From Dromaius novaehollandiae (lineage: Eukaryota; Chordata; Aves; Casuariiformes; Dromaiidae), in the NCBI RefSeq assembly GCF_036370855.1, contig NC_088113.1, positions 21,286,501 through 21,350,500 of the forward strand: a DNA stretch of 64,000 nucleotides. The letters are read 5' to 3'. Numbering within the stretch: the stretch's first letter is position 1; each line of letters starts with the position of its first letter. Under the pieces are notes generated by a model. It did no database searches, was not told the origin of the DNA, and saw nothing but the letters and a program-made list of their open reading frames with translations. This document shows, one piece after another, positions 14,201 through 25,231 of the stretch. A program made the position numbers and the translations under genes.

Positions 14201-17200
14201 CAGTAAATGGCTTTTGCTTGTTGGCAGCTCCACCTCGTGGCTGTACCACACGGGAGGTCGCTTTCCAAACTCCTCCCACCCTCGACCCTTGAGACGTACC
14301 AGAAGCGGCCCAGCACTAGAGTCTTGGGGTGAGTAGCTCCCAGGGTAATCATCATCTTCCTCCTCCTGTATTTGCTGAAAAGTCCGCTTTAAAGACTTCT
14401 TCTCCTCTGCAACTGAAGACACATATAAGCAACTCATTTGGATGCCAGATCTACACACCTCAACCACCTCTACTAAAAAAGCACCAACCACTACACCAGC
14501 TGCTTTGATGATTAGGCCTCTCTAAAGAGAAGGATTGGCCACAGATGGACTCTAATATTGGCATCATATTGCAATAGCACACCAGCAAGGGAAGGCTAAT
14601 CTCACCCACACAAGTCTATATACGCATGTGTTCTAAGCACAAGGATGCGGTCTTATCAGCAGTATGCACTGCACTTATATCTTTGTGCCTTCTACACTGA
14701 AAATAGGCATGGCAAGAAAATGCCCTATTTGCCAATAAATGGCAAATCTTCAACACTGCTCAAAATCTCTGGTTAATACTATGCATGTATGTAAGGGTTC
14801 CCGACCAGGAGAAATGGAGGATGGATCCGAAGATACATATGAACTAAAGAAATTCAAATTATTTTTTCCATCAAGCACATGCTCATGGTGGTCTTACAAT
14901 CAAAGGACAAATAACTGCTGGTTATTCAGCCTTCCACTTCTCCATCAAAATAAAGACCTCAAGACAGCTCTATCAAACTGAAGCTCTGCAACAAGATGCG
15001 ACAGCAACATCAGTAATGGACAGAACATGAACTGATCTCCAAGCAGGTAACCTGTAATGCCGCAGAAATAAGGATTTCATAAAGGAAGACACTGCTGGTT
15101 GAATGAATCTTAGCATAACATGCCTTAGCTTGAAAGGGAAAAGCCAGTTTGAGTCAGAAGTCTTAATGCAGTATTTGATCCAGTTACAGAGCCTTCAAAA
15201 GAAAAGAACTCATTTTTCAGACTTGTCATCAAAACTCAGAAGAGTGAGAGTAATTTGTAAGACAGCTTAGGACAGAGTCCCAAGAATATCTCTTGAATGG
15301 AATCAGGTCTCACCAAGATAATCATGGAATTCAAGGGAAACAGTCAGAATATACACAGATTCACAGAAAAATCCAAGATCATTCTTGATTTAAAATGGTA
15401 TCAGTCTGCCCAAATCTAATGAAGAAACAAACAGAAACGTATGCCCTTAAATGCTGAATTTTGCTTGTCTTGTGAGCTGAAAAAATGTTATTTTAACAGA
15501 GAGAAGGTCAGAGGTGCTGCGCATCCTGCTAGCGTGGGAAAAAACTGAACAATCTCCATAAGGCAGACAAGAATGCATCTCTGTTAGAGATCAGATTAAC
15601 TCTATGGGAAGCAAAGCAGCACAGAAAAAGTAGTTATCCAAAATCAGATGATATTTTGATGTATGCTAAAGTAAAGCTGTCTAGGCTAGAAAAAGGTATG
15701 ATATAGTTATTGTACATATACAACTGAGGAAAGAGAGTACTTGATAATATGACTGATAAGCAAATAAGATATCAGATTAACAAGAAGAATGGCTGCAGTC
15801 CACTAAGGTCTGCAAAAAAACAAACACACACACCACACACATAGAATTGTGGTCTGCACATTTTCTATTCAAAGTGGCCAAAGAGAGTATTTAAAGTTAC
15901 ATAGCCTTGGTACAATGTGCCATGAATATTTATCACTTGTATGTACTTTATATTAAGTAATTAACCAATAAAACATAAACAGAAGGCAACTGACAGAAGA
16001 GTGAATGACCACAGTGCATACAAAAGTGAAAACATGAAGGAGAATTGTTGGAGAACTGATCCTGCTGTGTTGCCCACTGGTCTATCCCCCAAAAGTTTCA
16101 TGCTTGCTATTAGCCTGCTACTCTAACACAGAAGCTTCAGCATTCAGTAAAATTTTCTGTCTGAACAAGACTGAGTTTGATTAGAAAGACTCTAAAGATG
16201 ATAGGTGCATGAATATCTGCAGGCCTAAGTATCAGTACCCAGCTGGTGTGCTGGAAAAGTCACAACTTCCTGAGAATATGAACAGCAGCTAACGAGACAG
16301 TGCCCAGGAGAAAAAGGAGCCTAGACAAAGCAGTTGGCTTTACAGTACCATTTTGGGCACCACATATGTGGGATCTGGCACTCTTTCTTCCTTGGATTGC
16401 TAAACAAGGGCAGCAGAAGACCTCTCTAAAGAATTCTGGAAACACCATTTCCATTTCACCCAAAAAAAAAAAAAAATCTATTTTCAAATACAAGGGACTA
16501 TCATGAAAAGAGAGAACAAGGAAGTCAGGCTTGAGTCACAAAGGATCCTGCCTAGGTAGCTTTGAAGATCTGCTAACCATGAGTAATTTAACTGTTACAG
16601 TTTACACTTCTGAAAAAACTCTCAAATCCATCAAAAAAGAAAAAACATTACGAACATCTAAAACTGATCAGAATTCAACAGTGGTATCAAACATGCGGCC
16701 TCTGAAACAAGCGAGATATCCTTGTAGAAGATGGACAGTTTCTTCCAGGAAAATTAAACAGCCCACTGTTGATGCTGACACATAAAGAAGGTAGAGAAGC
16801 CACTGCTCAGAGAAGAGATGAAGTCAGCTTTCCTGCTTCTTCTGGGTCTTCTTCATAGCTCGAAAATGAACCACTCCCTAAGAGCCTTCAAAGAGCAAAG
16901 CACTGTGTTTCTCCAAAATGACTGACAACTGCTGTCATAATGGTTTTGCAGTGAAACTTCAGGTGGTTGTTGATCTCACAGCCGCAGTGTGAGAAGCATC
17001 CAAAGATGCCTGTAAATGTATTTCTTCACCAACTGACTTTTCAGTCTTGAAATCATCTGGTGGCTTGAGGAGGCTTATAATGTATCATGGGCCAGCCTTT
17101 AGTAACAAAGTATGAGTTTTCCTGTAAATTGGCAAAGAATGAACTCTTCCTATCTAGGATGTTTACCTTTTTGTTCTCTGCTCCTGAAGATCAGTTTTAG

Positions 17201-20200
17201 AGGTAAACAGACTTCTTTGATTTCATTCCAGGCTCACACACACAATATATAGAAAGCGATAGTGGAATCTGTACATGCATTCAAAAGAATAACTAGAAAT
17301 TTAAAACTTTGCTTTGTTACAAAGAGTGGTTTTATATTGTCTTGAAATTAAGAACAAAAAAACCTTAAAATGAACATATTATCATCTGTTGTGAAGACTT
17401 GGTTACATTCAACTCCTCATCCAAGAAGCAGCTACACAATATTCTAAGAAATTCCATATGTAGATTAATGAATTTCACTGGTGGGACATAGGCAAGTTTA
17501 TATTTTCACAAAAACAAATAGTCCTTAATTTAAGTGACGATTTACCAGTGTTGGCACAGCTATGCCATGTGCTTTTTCTGAAAACTAAGCACACAGCTGT
17601 AGCTTCCATGACAAGCTGCATGAGCAGAAGCTTCTGCCTACAGAAATGAATGTGAGGAAATATGCTAGGAAACTCCACTCAAACAGATATTCCAGATCTG
17701 GAGTAACAGATAGACTTCTAAGACAGAGGTTTTTACTTCTGAAATTCTAAAGATAACTGTTTACTTGAAGGGTAGAACAGCTGAATTTAAGTGCTTTGTT
17801 TACCTAGTGCCAGAGCTATCATCCTCAGCCAGCATAATCAGAAATAGGCCTCCCAAAACCGTAACAAAACAAAACAAAAAACCCCAGGCTTCATGTTCCA
17901 AGGAACCTGATACAAGAGGGACACTTTTGGAAAGCAATTTAGGACAAAATATTGAACACAGCAAAAAACTAATCTTCCTGAAGAAAAAAGACCACCATCA
18001 TAGAGCACCAGAAGACAAAGAACAACAAAATACGAGAAACCTAATGCTTTGGTGTACCTTCCAACTATTCTAGCACCTTGATTTTAAGGTGTAGATTATT
18101 CATGATTGTTAAGTTCTTCTTACAACATATATTCTTTGGTAGCCTGTCCCACATCAAGCATAACTAGAACTGATCTGCTCCAAAATGATACCTAGTCCTG
18201 TCCCCAAGTGCCTTTATTTCAATTATTCTTGGAAGAATCCCTGTCTGCTTTCCTTTTTGACATTTTTTCCTCTGTATTTCAATACGGGTCTTACTCCCTA
18301 TGCCTCAGTTTGCAATATAAGCTCAGTCACAGAGGATGGGTAACAACAGTTCCGTTCTACATTATCTTGTGACACTCCCACATCAGAGCACACTCAAGGA
18401 CTTCCTTCAACTGTTTATTAAAATGACAATGAAAACCTGTCAGCTATATGGGTTATATTACCTAAAGGATTTTACATCAAACCCCTGCAGACCTATTTTT
18501 TTCCAGCACTTAAGATAAATGGGTTCTTCTCCTCCCTATCCCTTGTAAAAAGAAACATTCTAAGAAAAAAAAAAAAAAGAGATTAATGAGAAAGCAAATG
18601 CAAGCTTAATAAATACATTCAGAGTTGAAATCCCTATAAATAAAGATAGCAGCATTCAGAAGTTTATCTGTATGTGTATGCATGTTTCCTTAACAAACCT
18701 GAAAGACTGTGACATGGTACTAAATTGCATCACTCTAAGGAAGTAAGAGCTAGGAAACATAATGCTTAGAAAGGGCAGGCACTTCTCTCCCACCCCCCCA
18801 CACCCTCCCTTAAGGGGGGATTTCATTATTCATGCAGTTCCATGGCAGGTATCCAGCATGTGCTTCCAACTGAATTACTATATACACATCTATCTGAGGC
18901 TTTGCTATTAACGAAACAAGAAATGGGCTGCACCATTAGAACATGCACAGATAAGTTTTAATGATTTCTCTTCTCATTCATACAGGACTCTCTTACTCTG
19001 GCAAGTTTCACAGCTGTAAGTAGAGCTGGTACACTTGAACCCAGGCAGAGCCGTCCTGTTCAGAAAGCAGCACCTACTCATCCCAGTAATTTAAGAGGCC
19101 TTTCACACATTGCAACATTAAAAAGCAGCAGATTTGTCTGCACAGACTTGCTGCCCTATCTTAGGCTTAAGATGAGTATATTCATCACCACTGCAACAGA
19201 TGCTTTTAAAAAGCTTCAAAACTTTGTTTTAATGGCACAACACTAAACCAACCTAAAGATACTAATGCTACCCATTTCTAACCTATGTCTACTTTGTAAG
19301 CATGCAAAATCAGGAATTCAGATTTTGGGGGTTTTTTTTTGAAAAGTGGTGTATTATGGTTATTCCATTTTTTATGGCAAATGCGTCTGTAAAACAAGCA
19401 AGATGGACAATAATGCATCTTCTGTTAGCTTGAAAACAGAGACTTCTGCTACATAGATAATTGCCCACCAGAAACTGGACAAACACCAGCTTACATTAGA
19501 AAGCCATTAAAATTCAATATGAAACTAGTTCTTACCGTTATAAAGCTAATTTGAAAACAAGCCAGTCAAAACAAGGAGAAAAAGTCAAGACAACTCTGAG
19601 TTTTTCAATTTTTTTCCCCTTATTAAAAAAAAAAACCCACAATTTGTTTTTTCCAATGAGTTGACAGGAAGGCAGCAATACCCACACTTCTGAAAAAGTC
19701 TGGACTGTTCTCTCAAACAAACAAACAAAAAACATTAATGCTCATTTACCCAGATATAAACTAACTTTCTAGCCATGATGTGCACAATAAAGTTCTTAGA
19801 ACATCTATATTCCTTCTCATTTTGTTTCCCACAAAGTTCTGTAACAATTAGGAAGAGTTTGATCTTGCGCAAACAGCTGTAAGTTCAGAAGGTAACAGTA
19901 GCGGGACTGATTGATACCACCGCTCAGAACAGCGGATGATACTGAGCAACAGGTCATCCATTGCCAGTTCACCTGGATTTCATATCAGCGTTTTTTTGAA
20001 CAAGAAGCATCACTTTATTAAGACTAAAAAAGAGATATGTTTCTAGGTACCTTAGCAGATCAACAGTTTCAAACACTCAGTTATTCAGTTTAACAAGAAT
20101 TCAGGCATGCAGAATCTCTGTCCTTTCATGACAAACAGGTGTCTTAAGCACTATGCCCAATCAAGAAAAAGCAATCAAATTTGCACTTTCATTTAGAGAC

Positions 20201-23200
20201 TGTACATGTTCCAGCCCTCCCAGAACACCCTTCCACCTTCCCATTCACTCATGACAGAGACTCACTTGGGAGGTCATGTGGATTCCATGTCCCGATATGG
20301 AAGAGAGAATCCCTTCAGGCAGTTGGCCTCCAAGCATTTGGGAAAAAAATGCAATACCTTCTGAATGTTACAATTGTTTACATTGAGTTGGAAGGTACTG
20401 GTTGTAAGTTGCTAGATCTGACCCACTCACTAATTTTGCCTAAAGCAGCATGTTAAAAAACAAAACTGTAACCACAGATGTATGACTTCACATGCTTTGC
20501 TCATGTCTTCAGATTAATACCGGTCAATTACCATTATCATCCAGTAAAAGGTTTACATGCATCTTACTTGTTTTCACCAGCTAAGAATAGCGTAAGGATA
20601 CTTTACTAGTGATTAAGCCAAGTCTGCCATGAAGTATAGTACCTCTGTGGGGAACAGGGCAAAATCTGGCCAAGCAGCTTTCTGATTTTGGCTAACTTGA
20701 AAAGACTGAGACTGAAAGATTCTCTTGACTGGAACTCCTCAATTTTTAATGACTCTCACCCTCAAGAGGCTAGGTATCCTCCTACTCTCCTCTTCACAGT
20801 ACTACCAGTTAAATTTCAGATGCTACGACAGAAGAGGCAGTACCTGCCAGAGGAGTAGAAAAGTACAGTAAATTCAAGAAGTCTACACTGTCTCTCACAC
20901 CTGCCTCCTGCAGCAATAAGGTTGTAATCATGATGCTCTAAGGTTACTAAATGATGCAAATTATTATGTTATTATACCAACTGACATCATTTGGAGAAAA
21001 GAGACCAGATAAGCTTCTGGGCATATATTCCAATATTCATTTATTAAAAAGTCTTTGTTGAGTCATAATAAAGCATAACAACTACACAAAATAAAAAATA
21101 AATATGAAAATAAAAGCACAAGCAAGATTGAATAAACCATTATAATAACCCAGCTGATTACTCTCATACATATGAAGTGGGACAATTTTAACTCCCAAGC
21201 AACAGTTCCTTGTGTCCTATCAACTTAACCTGACATCAAAAGGCAGCCCTAGAGTGTTCTGTCTGCACACACAGAGCCAGAATTTACCTGATGTTAAGCT
21301 CATTGCTGGGAACAAGTCATGAGGCAATAAACTGGCAAAATGGAGCTTGGAGTTTAAAACAACAAAAAACCCCACCACACTCACCTTTAGTTTGGGGGCT
21401 ATTGGAGTCTTCCATAGAAAGTTTCAATTGTTGTATAAACTCACTGCCATACACACTCCTTTCTTGCCAGATATTAAGCAATCGTTCCAAGGGCTTTTTG
21501 CAGCCCTCATCTGCTTCTCTGTTTAAAGATTTAAGAAGTGGTTATAGTTCAGCTGAAAACATAAGAAATGTTTTAAGAAAGCATCTTCCAAATAAGAAGT
21601 TGCACCCATTGCAACATCTGCACTTTTGGAGAGACTCTTTCTCATGCTCTCTGGCATAAACTGTACAAAACACACTTGAAGCCAATTTTCCTCTTATATT
21701 AGAAGCAAAGATTGCCTGAAAGCACCCGACCTTCCCACCCCAAGGGAAGGGCCAGAAAAATTTTGAAGGAAGAAACTTGGTATCTTTCAGAATCTGCAAA
21801 AAGAGTTACAAAACACCTCCCAAGTTGCCATATTTTCTGTTTAAAGTATTAACCTGGAACAGTTGTTTCAGTCAATAACATCCTAGTTAAAAAACAGATT
21901 GTTTGGATCATTAGGCATTTAAATGTACTTATACAGCACACTGAAAGTTAGATAGCTATCCAGAACAGGATACCACTAAACACACATAACATTAAAGTTG
22001 TTTAGTTGAGATAATTATTATTATGCTATTTAGAGAAAATCTTGACTAAATGGTAGTCCATTTTCTGGCAGCTGCAACACATCTCTCTTCCTTTCACATA
22101 TAAAAATTCTTCCTTCTGCTAACAAGGAAACTAGTAACTGTTAAAACACGCAATGCAAAAGAAATTATGCTCAAACCAGAAGACTGTCAAGAATCCGGTG
22201 ACTGAAAAGTATCAGATCTGTTTTAAAATCTTCTGAAAAGGGGAAAGAGTCATCATTATGTAGCTTTAAAAAACACGTGCAACAATTAAATGTCAGTACC
22301 TTTGAACAAGGTGTAATTGTCATCTTTGAACAGATCTGCAAGATCTTTTAATAACAATTAAAATAAAGTATTTAGGAATTGCATGCAGAGCAGAAGTGTT
22401 TGTGAATCAGCCCCTCACAACTTTATATAAGTATCCCCCAGGAGAAAGATTAATACTAAACAGTTCCTATCCACAAAGTAGTCAATGTCCACTTTCTACT
22501 AGAGACGGGGTATAAACACTCCTGAAATTAAAAAAAAAAAAAAAAAAAAGTAAAACTTGTTATAACAAGAATGCAAAAACTTTAGAGAGAAAATTTGAGT
22601 TAAAAAGTGATGTAACAACGTACCTGGCAACATGAGAAAAAGCATCCACAAGAACAGATTCAAATTCCCTAGTAAATTCAGGACCTTTCCTCTTACTGTT
22701 CTGGATGACATCATTTGCTAAATATAGGAAAGTAAGCTTCCTACTCGATTTTGCTAGGAAAGGAAAAAAAGATAGTTTGCAATTGTTTCTCACTTCTTTC
22801 ACCTGGCATTATTAACAAGCTGTTAGAAGTTGCTTATACTTTTTTAGCCTAAAAAAAGAGTTCAAAGTATTTCTATGTTACTATCACAGCAATAGCAGCC
22901 AGAGGCCTTCAAGTCAAGTAGTTCTTGTCCTCCTTACTTTTGCTAGATTTTTTCAATTAATTTATAAAATAATCATGAGCTTGATACTTTTTGTGCAGTC
23001 ATCTCAACTCTAAAGAAATCTGTGCAAAAATTAAGCCTTAAATATGTCTCAAAATTAAAACAAATTGTTCCAACCTACCAACAAATTAACATAACGCTAA
23101 ATTTATTTTTCATTATTTTTCATTCATAAGTTTAAAAGTTTGCATAGAATTACTTAGGATAGATCCACAGAAGGAATAGTGAAACTGCAGAAGAAAACTA

Positions 23201-24686
23201 TTGCAGAGACTCATTTTTCTTAACAATGCTCTATGGCAACAGATTTAAATTTGCTCCCTATATCATGATTCTCCCAATCTGACGCCATCAGATTCTACTT
23301 CACCAAGGGCAGGATCAGGAGGAGATGTGGTTCTCTAGAATACAACAGTCGAGAATGTACATACACGAGCCAGAAAGCAAACGTGCTTACTGCCACAGCA
23401 GGTCCAATTCAGATCTTTCAAATATTCGTACTCAATTTACTATAAATGACAACAGCTAACAATCACATGAAAGATGTTTTAACATACTCCAATTAGGACT
23501 TCACACAGCATCGCACAGTACAAGGGTCAGACACTGCTGGCTGCAGAGGGTGAGAAGGGTGACATTAACAAGACGCTGGCTGGTTTCAGGGAGGAAACAT
23601 CAACAGTGACACTGGCAGACTTCTTATCTCACTATGAAGCTCTTCAGAAAGCTACCAGCACTTGCAAAGGCAGACTTTAGTTAAGTTAATCTCCAACGGA
23701 AGAAAGCACAAAACATTTCTGGATGATATTACCAAACAATTCTTCCATATCTCTACAGTCAGCTTTACTTTGCATATCTCCTAGTGCCCTGGCGTAATTC
23801 TTTATTGGAAAAGTAAGAGGAATCTAAAAGAAAAACAGCCAACAAAGCACTTTCACAGATAACTTGAGGACATACAGAGAAAAGGAAACCACCATATCTT
23901 TATTTTACAGCCAAGCTGTCTGGCTCAGTGAAGATTCAGCAAAGCAAGGTAGCTGAGCATCCTCTGCTCCCTCAACTAACACTTCGCTATTTTATCAAAG
24001 TTTCTAGCCTCTTGTATTTCCAAGCACCATCTCTAACGGTGTGCACCAAAATACACGCACGCCGCTCCACGTTAATTTGCGCACTGACCTCCCTCCAGGC
24101 TCTAACAGAAAACCAGCACAAAACGCTCTCCACGCGCTTGACGCGCCTGCTAGACTGTAACTCCCGAGCTCTCACGAGTTACAAAGTTTTCCGCTTGCCG
24201 AGACAGAGTTCAGAGACCGGGACCAGAAATAACCGGCCACTCGGCAGCGTCCCGCCCCCGGCCGAGCCCCACAGGTGCCAGCGGGAGCGCGCCCCGATCT
24301 CTGACAGGACCGGGGCCGGCCCTTCGCGCTCGGCAGCGGGCAGAGCAAGCTGCCGCCGCCGCCCGGCTCCGCGCGGCCGTTGCGCCCCTCGCCCAGACGG
24401 TGCGGCCGCCGCGGCTCCCGGCGGCACCGGGGGCACCGCGCACCTTCGCCGCGGCAGGCCCGAGCCGGGCCCCGGAGGGGGCGGGCGCCCCGCGGGAAGC
24501 GGCGGCCGCCACCCCACCCCCCTGGCGCCGCGTACCTTTGCGGAGCTCCCGGTGCCACACGGAGACGATGGGCCCTGCGTGCTTGCGGTGGTGGATGAGC
24601 CACAGCGAAAGGGTCTGCACGCTCTGCTGGGAGTTGCTCAGCTCCGACAGCTTCTTCTCCAGCGCCGACTCCGAGAAGGAGGACAT
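11117..24686 (-). CDS. RPRD1B: RPRD1B (CREPT), CTD-interacting regulator of RNA polymerase II; 3' end outside window
   Basis: Six coding exons join in frame: 24686-24536, 22753-22624, 21518-21385, 14412-14300, 12464-12338 and 11292-11117. They give residues 1-277 of a protein that is 326 aa in human. Residues 2 to about 133 form the CTD-interacting domain (CID). The CID pocket residues Y61, N64, D65, N69 and R106 are all present. The acidic linker (EEEDDDYPGSYSP) is followed by the coiled-coil C-terminal domain that dimerises in this family. Known role: a nuclear protein that binds the Ser2/Ser7-phosphorylated RNA polymerase II CTD, helps recruit the RPAP2 phosphatase and promotes cyclin D1 transcription. 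The linker and CID match RPRD1B rather than the paralogue RPRD1A. The final coding exon (about 49 aa in human, ending in the LPDLSLLPN region) was not found in 1-11116, so it is inferred to lie beyond the left edge. The promoter is shared with TTI1. Confidence 0.97.
11293..12337 (-). other. RPRD1B: RPRD1B intron 5
   Basis: AT-rich intron between exons 5 and 6 with GTATGA donor and CGTAG acceptor. I see no gene or clear repeat apart from a short T-run near 12282. Confidence 0.9.
12338..12464 (-). CDS. RPRD1B: RPRD1B coding exon 5 (residues 177-219)
   Basis: Read directly from the minus strand. The acceptor GGTAG is followed by TEDLIKALQDLENAASGDAT and then VRQKIASLPQEVQDVSLLEK, ending IT plus one base, with donor GTATGA. 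It starts the C-terminal dimerising helical domain. Phase agrees on both sides (0 in, 1 out). Confidence 0.95.
12465..14299 (-). other. RPRD1B: RPRD1B intron 4
   Basis: AT-rich intron with GTACGT donor and GGTAG acceptor. Nothing gene-like was recognised; the small open frames have no coding signature. Confidence 0.9.
14300..14412 (-). CDS. RPRD1B: RPRD1B coding exon 4 (residues 139-176)
   Basis: The acceptor TTCAG opens a frame reading VAEEKKSLKRTFQQIQEEED and on through DDYPGSYSPQDSSAGPLL, with donor GTACGT. This is the acidic linker between the CID and the coiled-coil domain. The exon ends in phase 0. Confidence 0.95.
14413..21384 (-). other. RPRD1B: RPRD1B intron 3 (7.0 kb)
   Basis: The largest complete intron of the gene in this window, with GTGAGT donor and TTCAG acceptor. 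Short A-runs and CA-rich patches (for example 15827-15841) occur. The part at about 15000-17300 reads slightly less AT-rich and has several 60-85-codon open frames, which might be a decayed interspersed element. I could not assign it to a family. Confidence 0.85.
21385..21518 (-). CDS. RPRD1B: RPRD1B coding exon 3 (residues 94-139)
   Basis: No single long open frame exposes this exon; I found it by reading the minus strand. The acceptor ACAG at 21522-21519 is followed by a frame reading READEGCKKPLERLLNIWQE and then RSVYGSEFIQQLKLSMEDS, ending SPQTK before the donor GTGAGT. It completes the CID and includes R106, the phosphate-contacting Arg of the family. The exon ends one base into codon 139. 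Confidence 0.95.
21519..22623 (-). other. RPRD1B: RPRD1B intron 2
   Basis: A 1.1-kb AT-rich intron with GTACG donor and ACAG acceptor. It contains an A-run of about 20 bases at 22530-22549 (T-run on the transcribed strand). Nothing else is evident. Confidence 0.9.
22530..22549 (+). repeat. A-run of about 20
   Basis: Poly(A) on the plus strand (T-run in the RPRD1B transcript) in intron 2. Confidence 0.9.
22624..22753 (-). CDS. RPRD1B: RPRD1B coding exon 2 (residues 51-94)
   Basis: The acceptor CCTAG precedes CAAAATCG, which completes Ala51. The exon encodes KSSRKLTFLYLANDVIQNSK and continues to FSHVA. It ends two bases into Arg94 before the donor GTACG. It carries the CTD-binding residues Y61, N64, D65 and N69. 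Residue 54 is Ser where human has Asn. Confidence 0.96.
22754..24535 (-). other. RPRD1B: RPRD1B intron 1
   Basis: A 1.8-kb intron. Its first 300 bases (24230-24535) belong to the CpG island and the rest is AT-rich. The apparent 455-codon plus-strand frame that starts at 23928 crosses this intron and the promoter and is not a gene. Confidence 0.88.
24536..24686 (-). CDS. RPRD1B: RPRD1B coding exon 1 (residues 1-50)
   Basis: The start codon at 24686-24684 lies in a good context (GCGCC before ATG) and opens MSSFSESALEKKLSELSNSQ. The exon ends at RELRK with one base of codon 51, followed by the donor GTACG. It encodes the first helices of the CID, including WLIHHRKH. A longer open frame continues upstream of this ATG, but only the MSSF start fits the family. 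Confidence 0.96.
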
Positions 24687-24769
24687 GGCGCCGGGCCGGC
24701 GCCACGGCCTGCTCCGCCCGCGGGGGAGGGCGCGACACCGCCTCACCGACAACAAACCGCCGCCGCCAC

Positions 24770-24780
24770 AAGATGGCCGC
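24770..24780 (+). promoter_or_regulatory. YY1-type motif AAGATGGCCGC
   Basis: Matches the AAnATGGCnGC activator form of the YY1 site, which is common just downstream of transcription starts. It lies 84 bp upstream of the RPRD1B start codon, within the shared promoter. Motif match only. Confidence 0.55.
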
Positions 24781-24906
24781 CCGACCTCTCACCCCGCCGC
24801 GGCGGGTCAAAGGGCAGCATCCTACGGATCGCCAGAGGGGAATCGGGGAGCACCGCTACGGCCGGTGCAGTTTGCATGCACCGGGGGGAGGGGGTAGCGC
24901 AGCAGG

Positions 24907-24916
24907 GCGCATGCGC
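24907..24916. promoter_or_regulatory. NRF1 palindrome GCGCATGCGC
   Basis: A perfect 10-bp NRF1 palindrome in the middle of the divergent promoter, 221 bp from the RPRD1B ATG and 316 bp from the TTI1 ATG. NRF1 sites are typical of CpG-island bidirectional promoters. Confidence 0.65.
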
Positions 24917-24970
24917 GGCCGCCTCGCTGGAGCCCGCCAAAGAGGCAGGCGCTCCCCCCCCCCAGCCGCA

Positions 24971-24980
24971 CGCATGCGCA
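24971..24980 (-). promoter_or_regulatory. Second NRF1 site (TGCGCATGCG on minus strand)
   Basis: A near-complete NRF1 consensus 64 bp from the first. Two closely spaced sites make NRF1 regulation of the gene pair more likely. Confidence 0.6.
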
Positions 24981-25075
24981 GTGAGCACATCCGGGACCTT
25001 TCTCGCAGCACTCCCACCCCGCCGAGCTCCGGGGGACGCTCTTTGTGGCGCCGAGAGCTTAGGCTGTCGTATGTC

Positions 25076-25089
25076 ACTTCCGGCACGTG
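25076..25089 (+). promoter_or_regulatory. Abutting ETS site and CACGTG E-box
   Basis: ACTTCCGG (25076-25083) is a strong ETS/GABPA-type site. It is followed with no gap by the palindromic E-box CACGTG (25084-25089), the USF/MYC type. The pair sits just upstream of the likely TTI1 transcription start and about 140 bp before its ATG. Confidence 0.6.
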
Positions 25090-25110
25090 GCAGCCCCGCT
25101 ACGGGAGCAG

Positions 25111-25214
25111 GTAGGCGCGCCGCTGTCGGGGGCCACCCGCGCCCGGCGCCCCCGCAGGCCCCGGGGCGCAGCGGCCCCTCCGCAGCCTCCGAGCGCCGCT
25201 TTCCAGCCCCGCAG
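25111..25214 (+). other. TTI1: Possible short 5' UTR intron of TTI1
   Basis: GAGCAG is followed by a consensus donor GTAGGC at 25111. A pyrimidine-rich stretch ending CCCCGCAG at 25214 would form the acceptor, 17 bp before the ATG. The predicted intron is 104 nt, near the lower limit for vertebrates. Human TTI1 also starts with a noncoding exon, as I recall. The sequence may equally be unspliced 5' UTR. Confidence 0.35.
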
Positions 25215-25231
25215 GAGGCGCAGCCGCCAAC

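Noticed and set aside
14500-17700. Endogenous retrovirus or LINE in RPRD1B intron 3
   Set aside because: Short frames and a slightly different composition were noticed, but no reverse transcriptase motif, LTR pair or target-site duplication could be seen.
11117-24686. Assignment as the paralogue RPRD1A
   Set aside because: The N-terminus MSSFSESALEK, KHAGPIVSVWHRELRK and the acidic linker EEEDDDYPGSYSP match RPRD1B and differ from RPRD1A.
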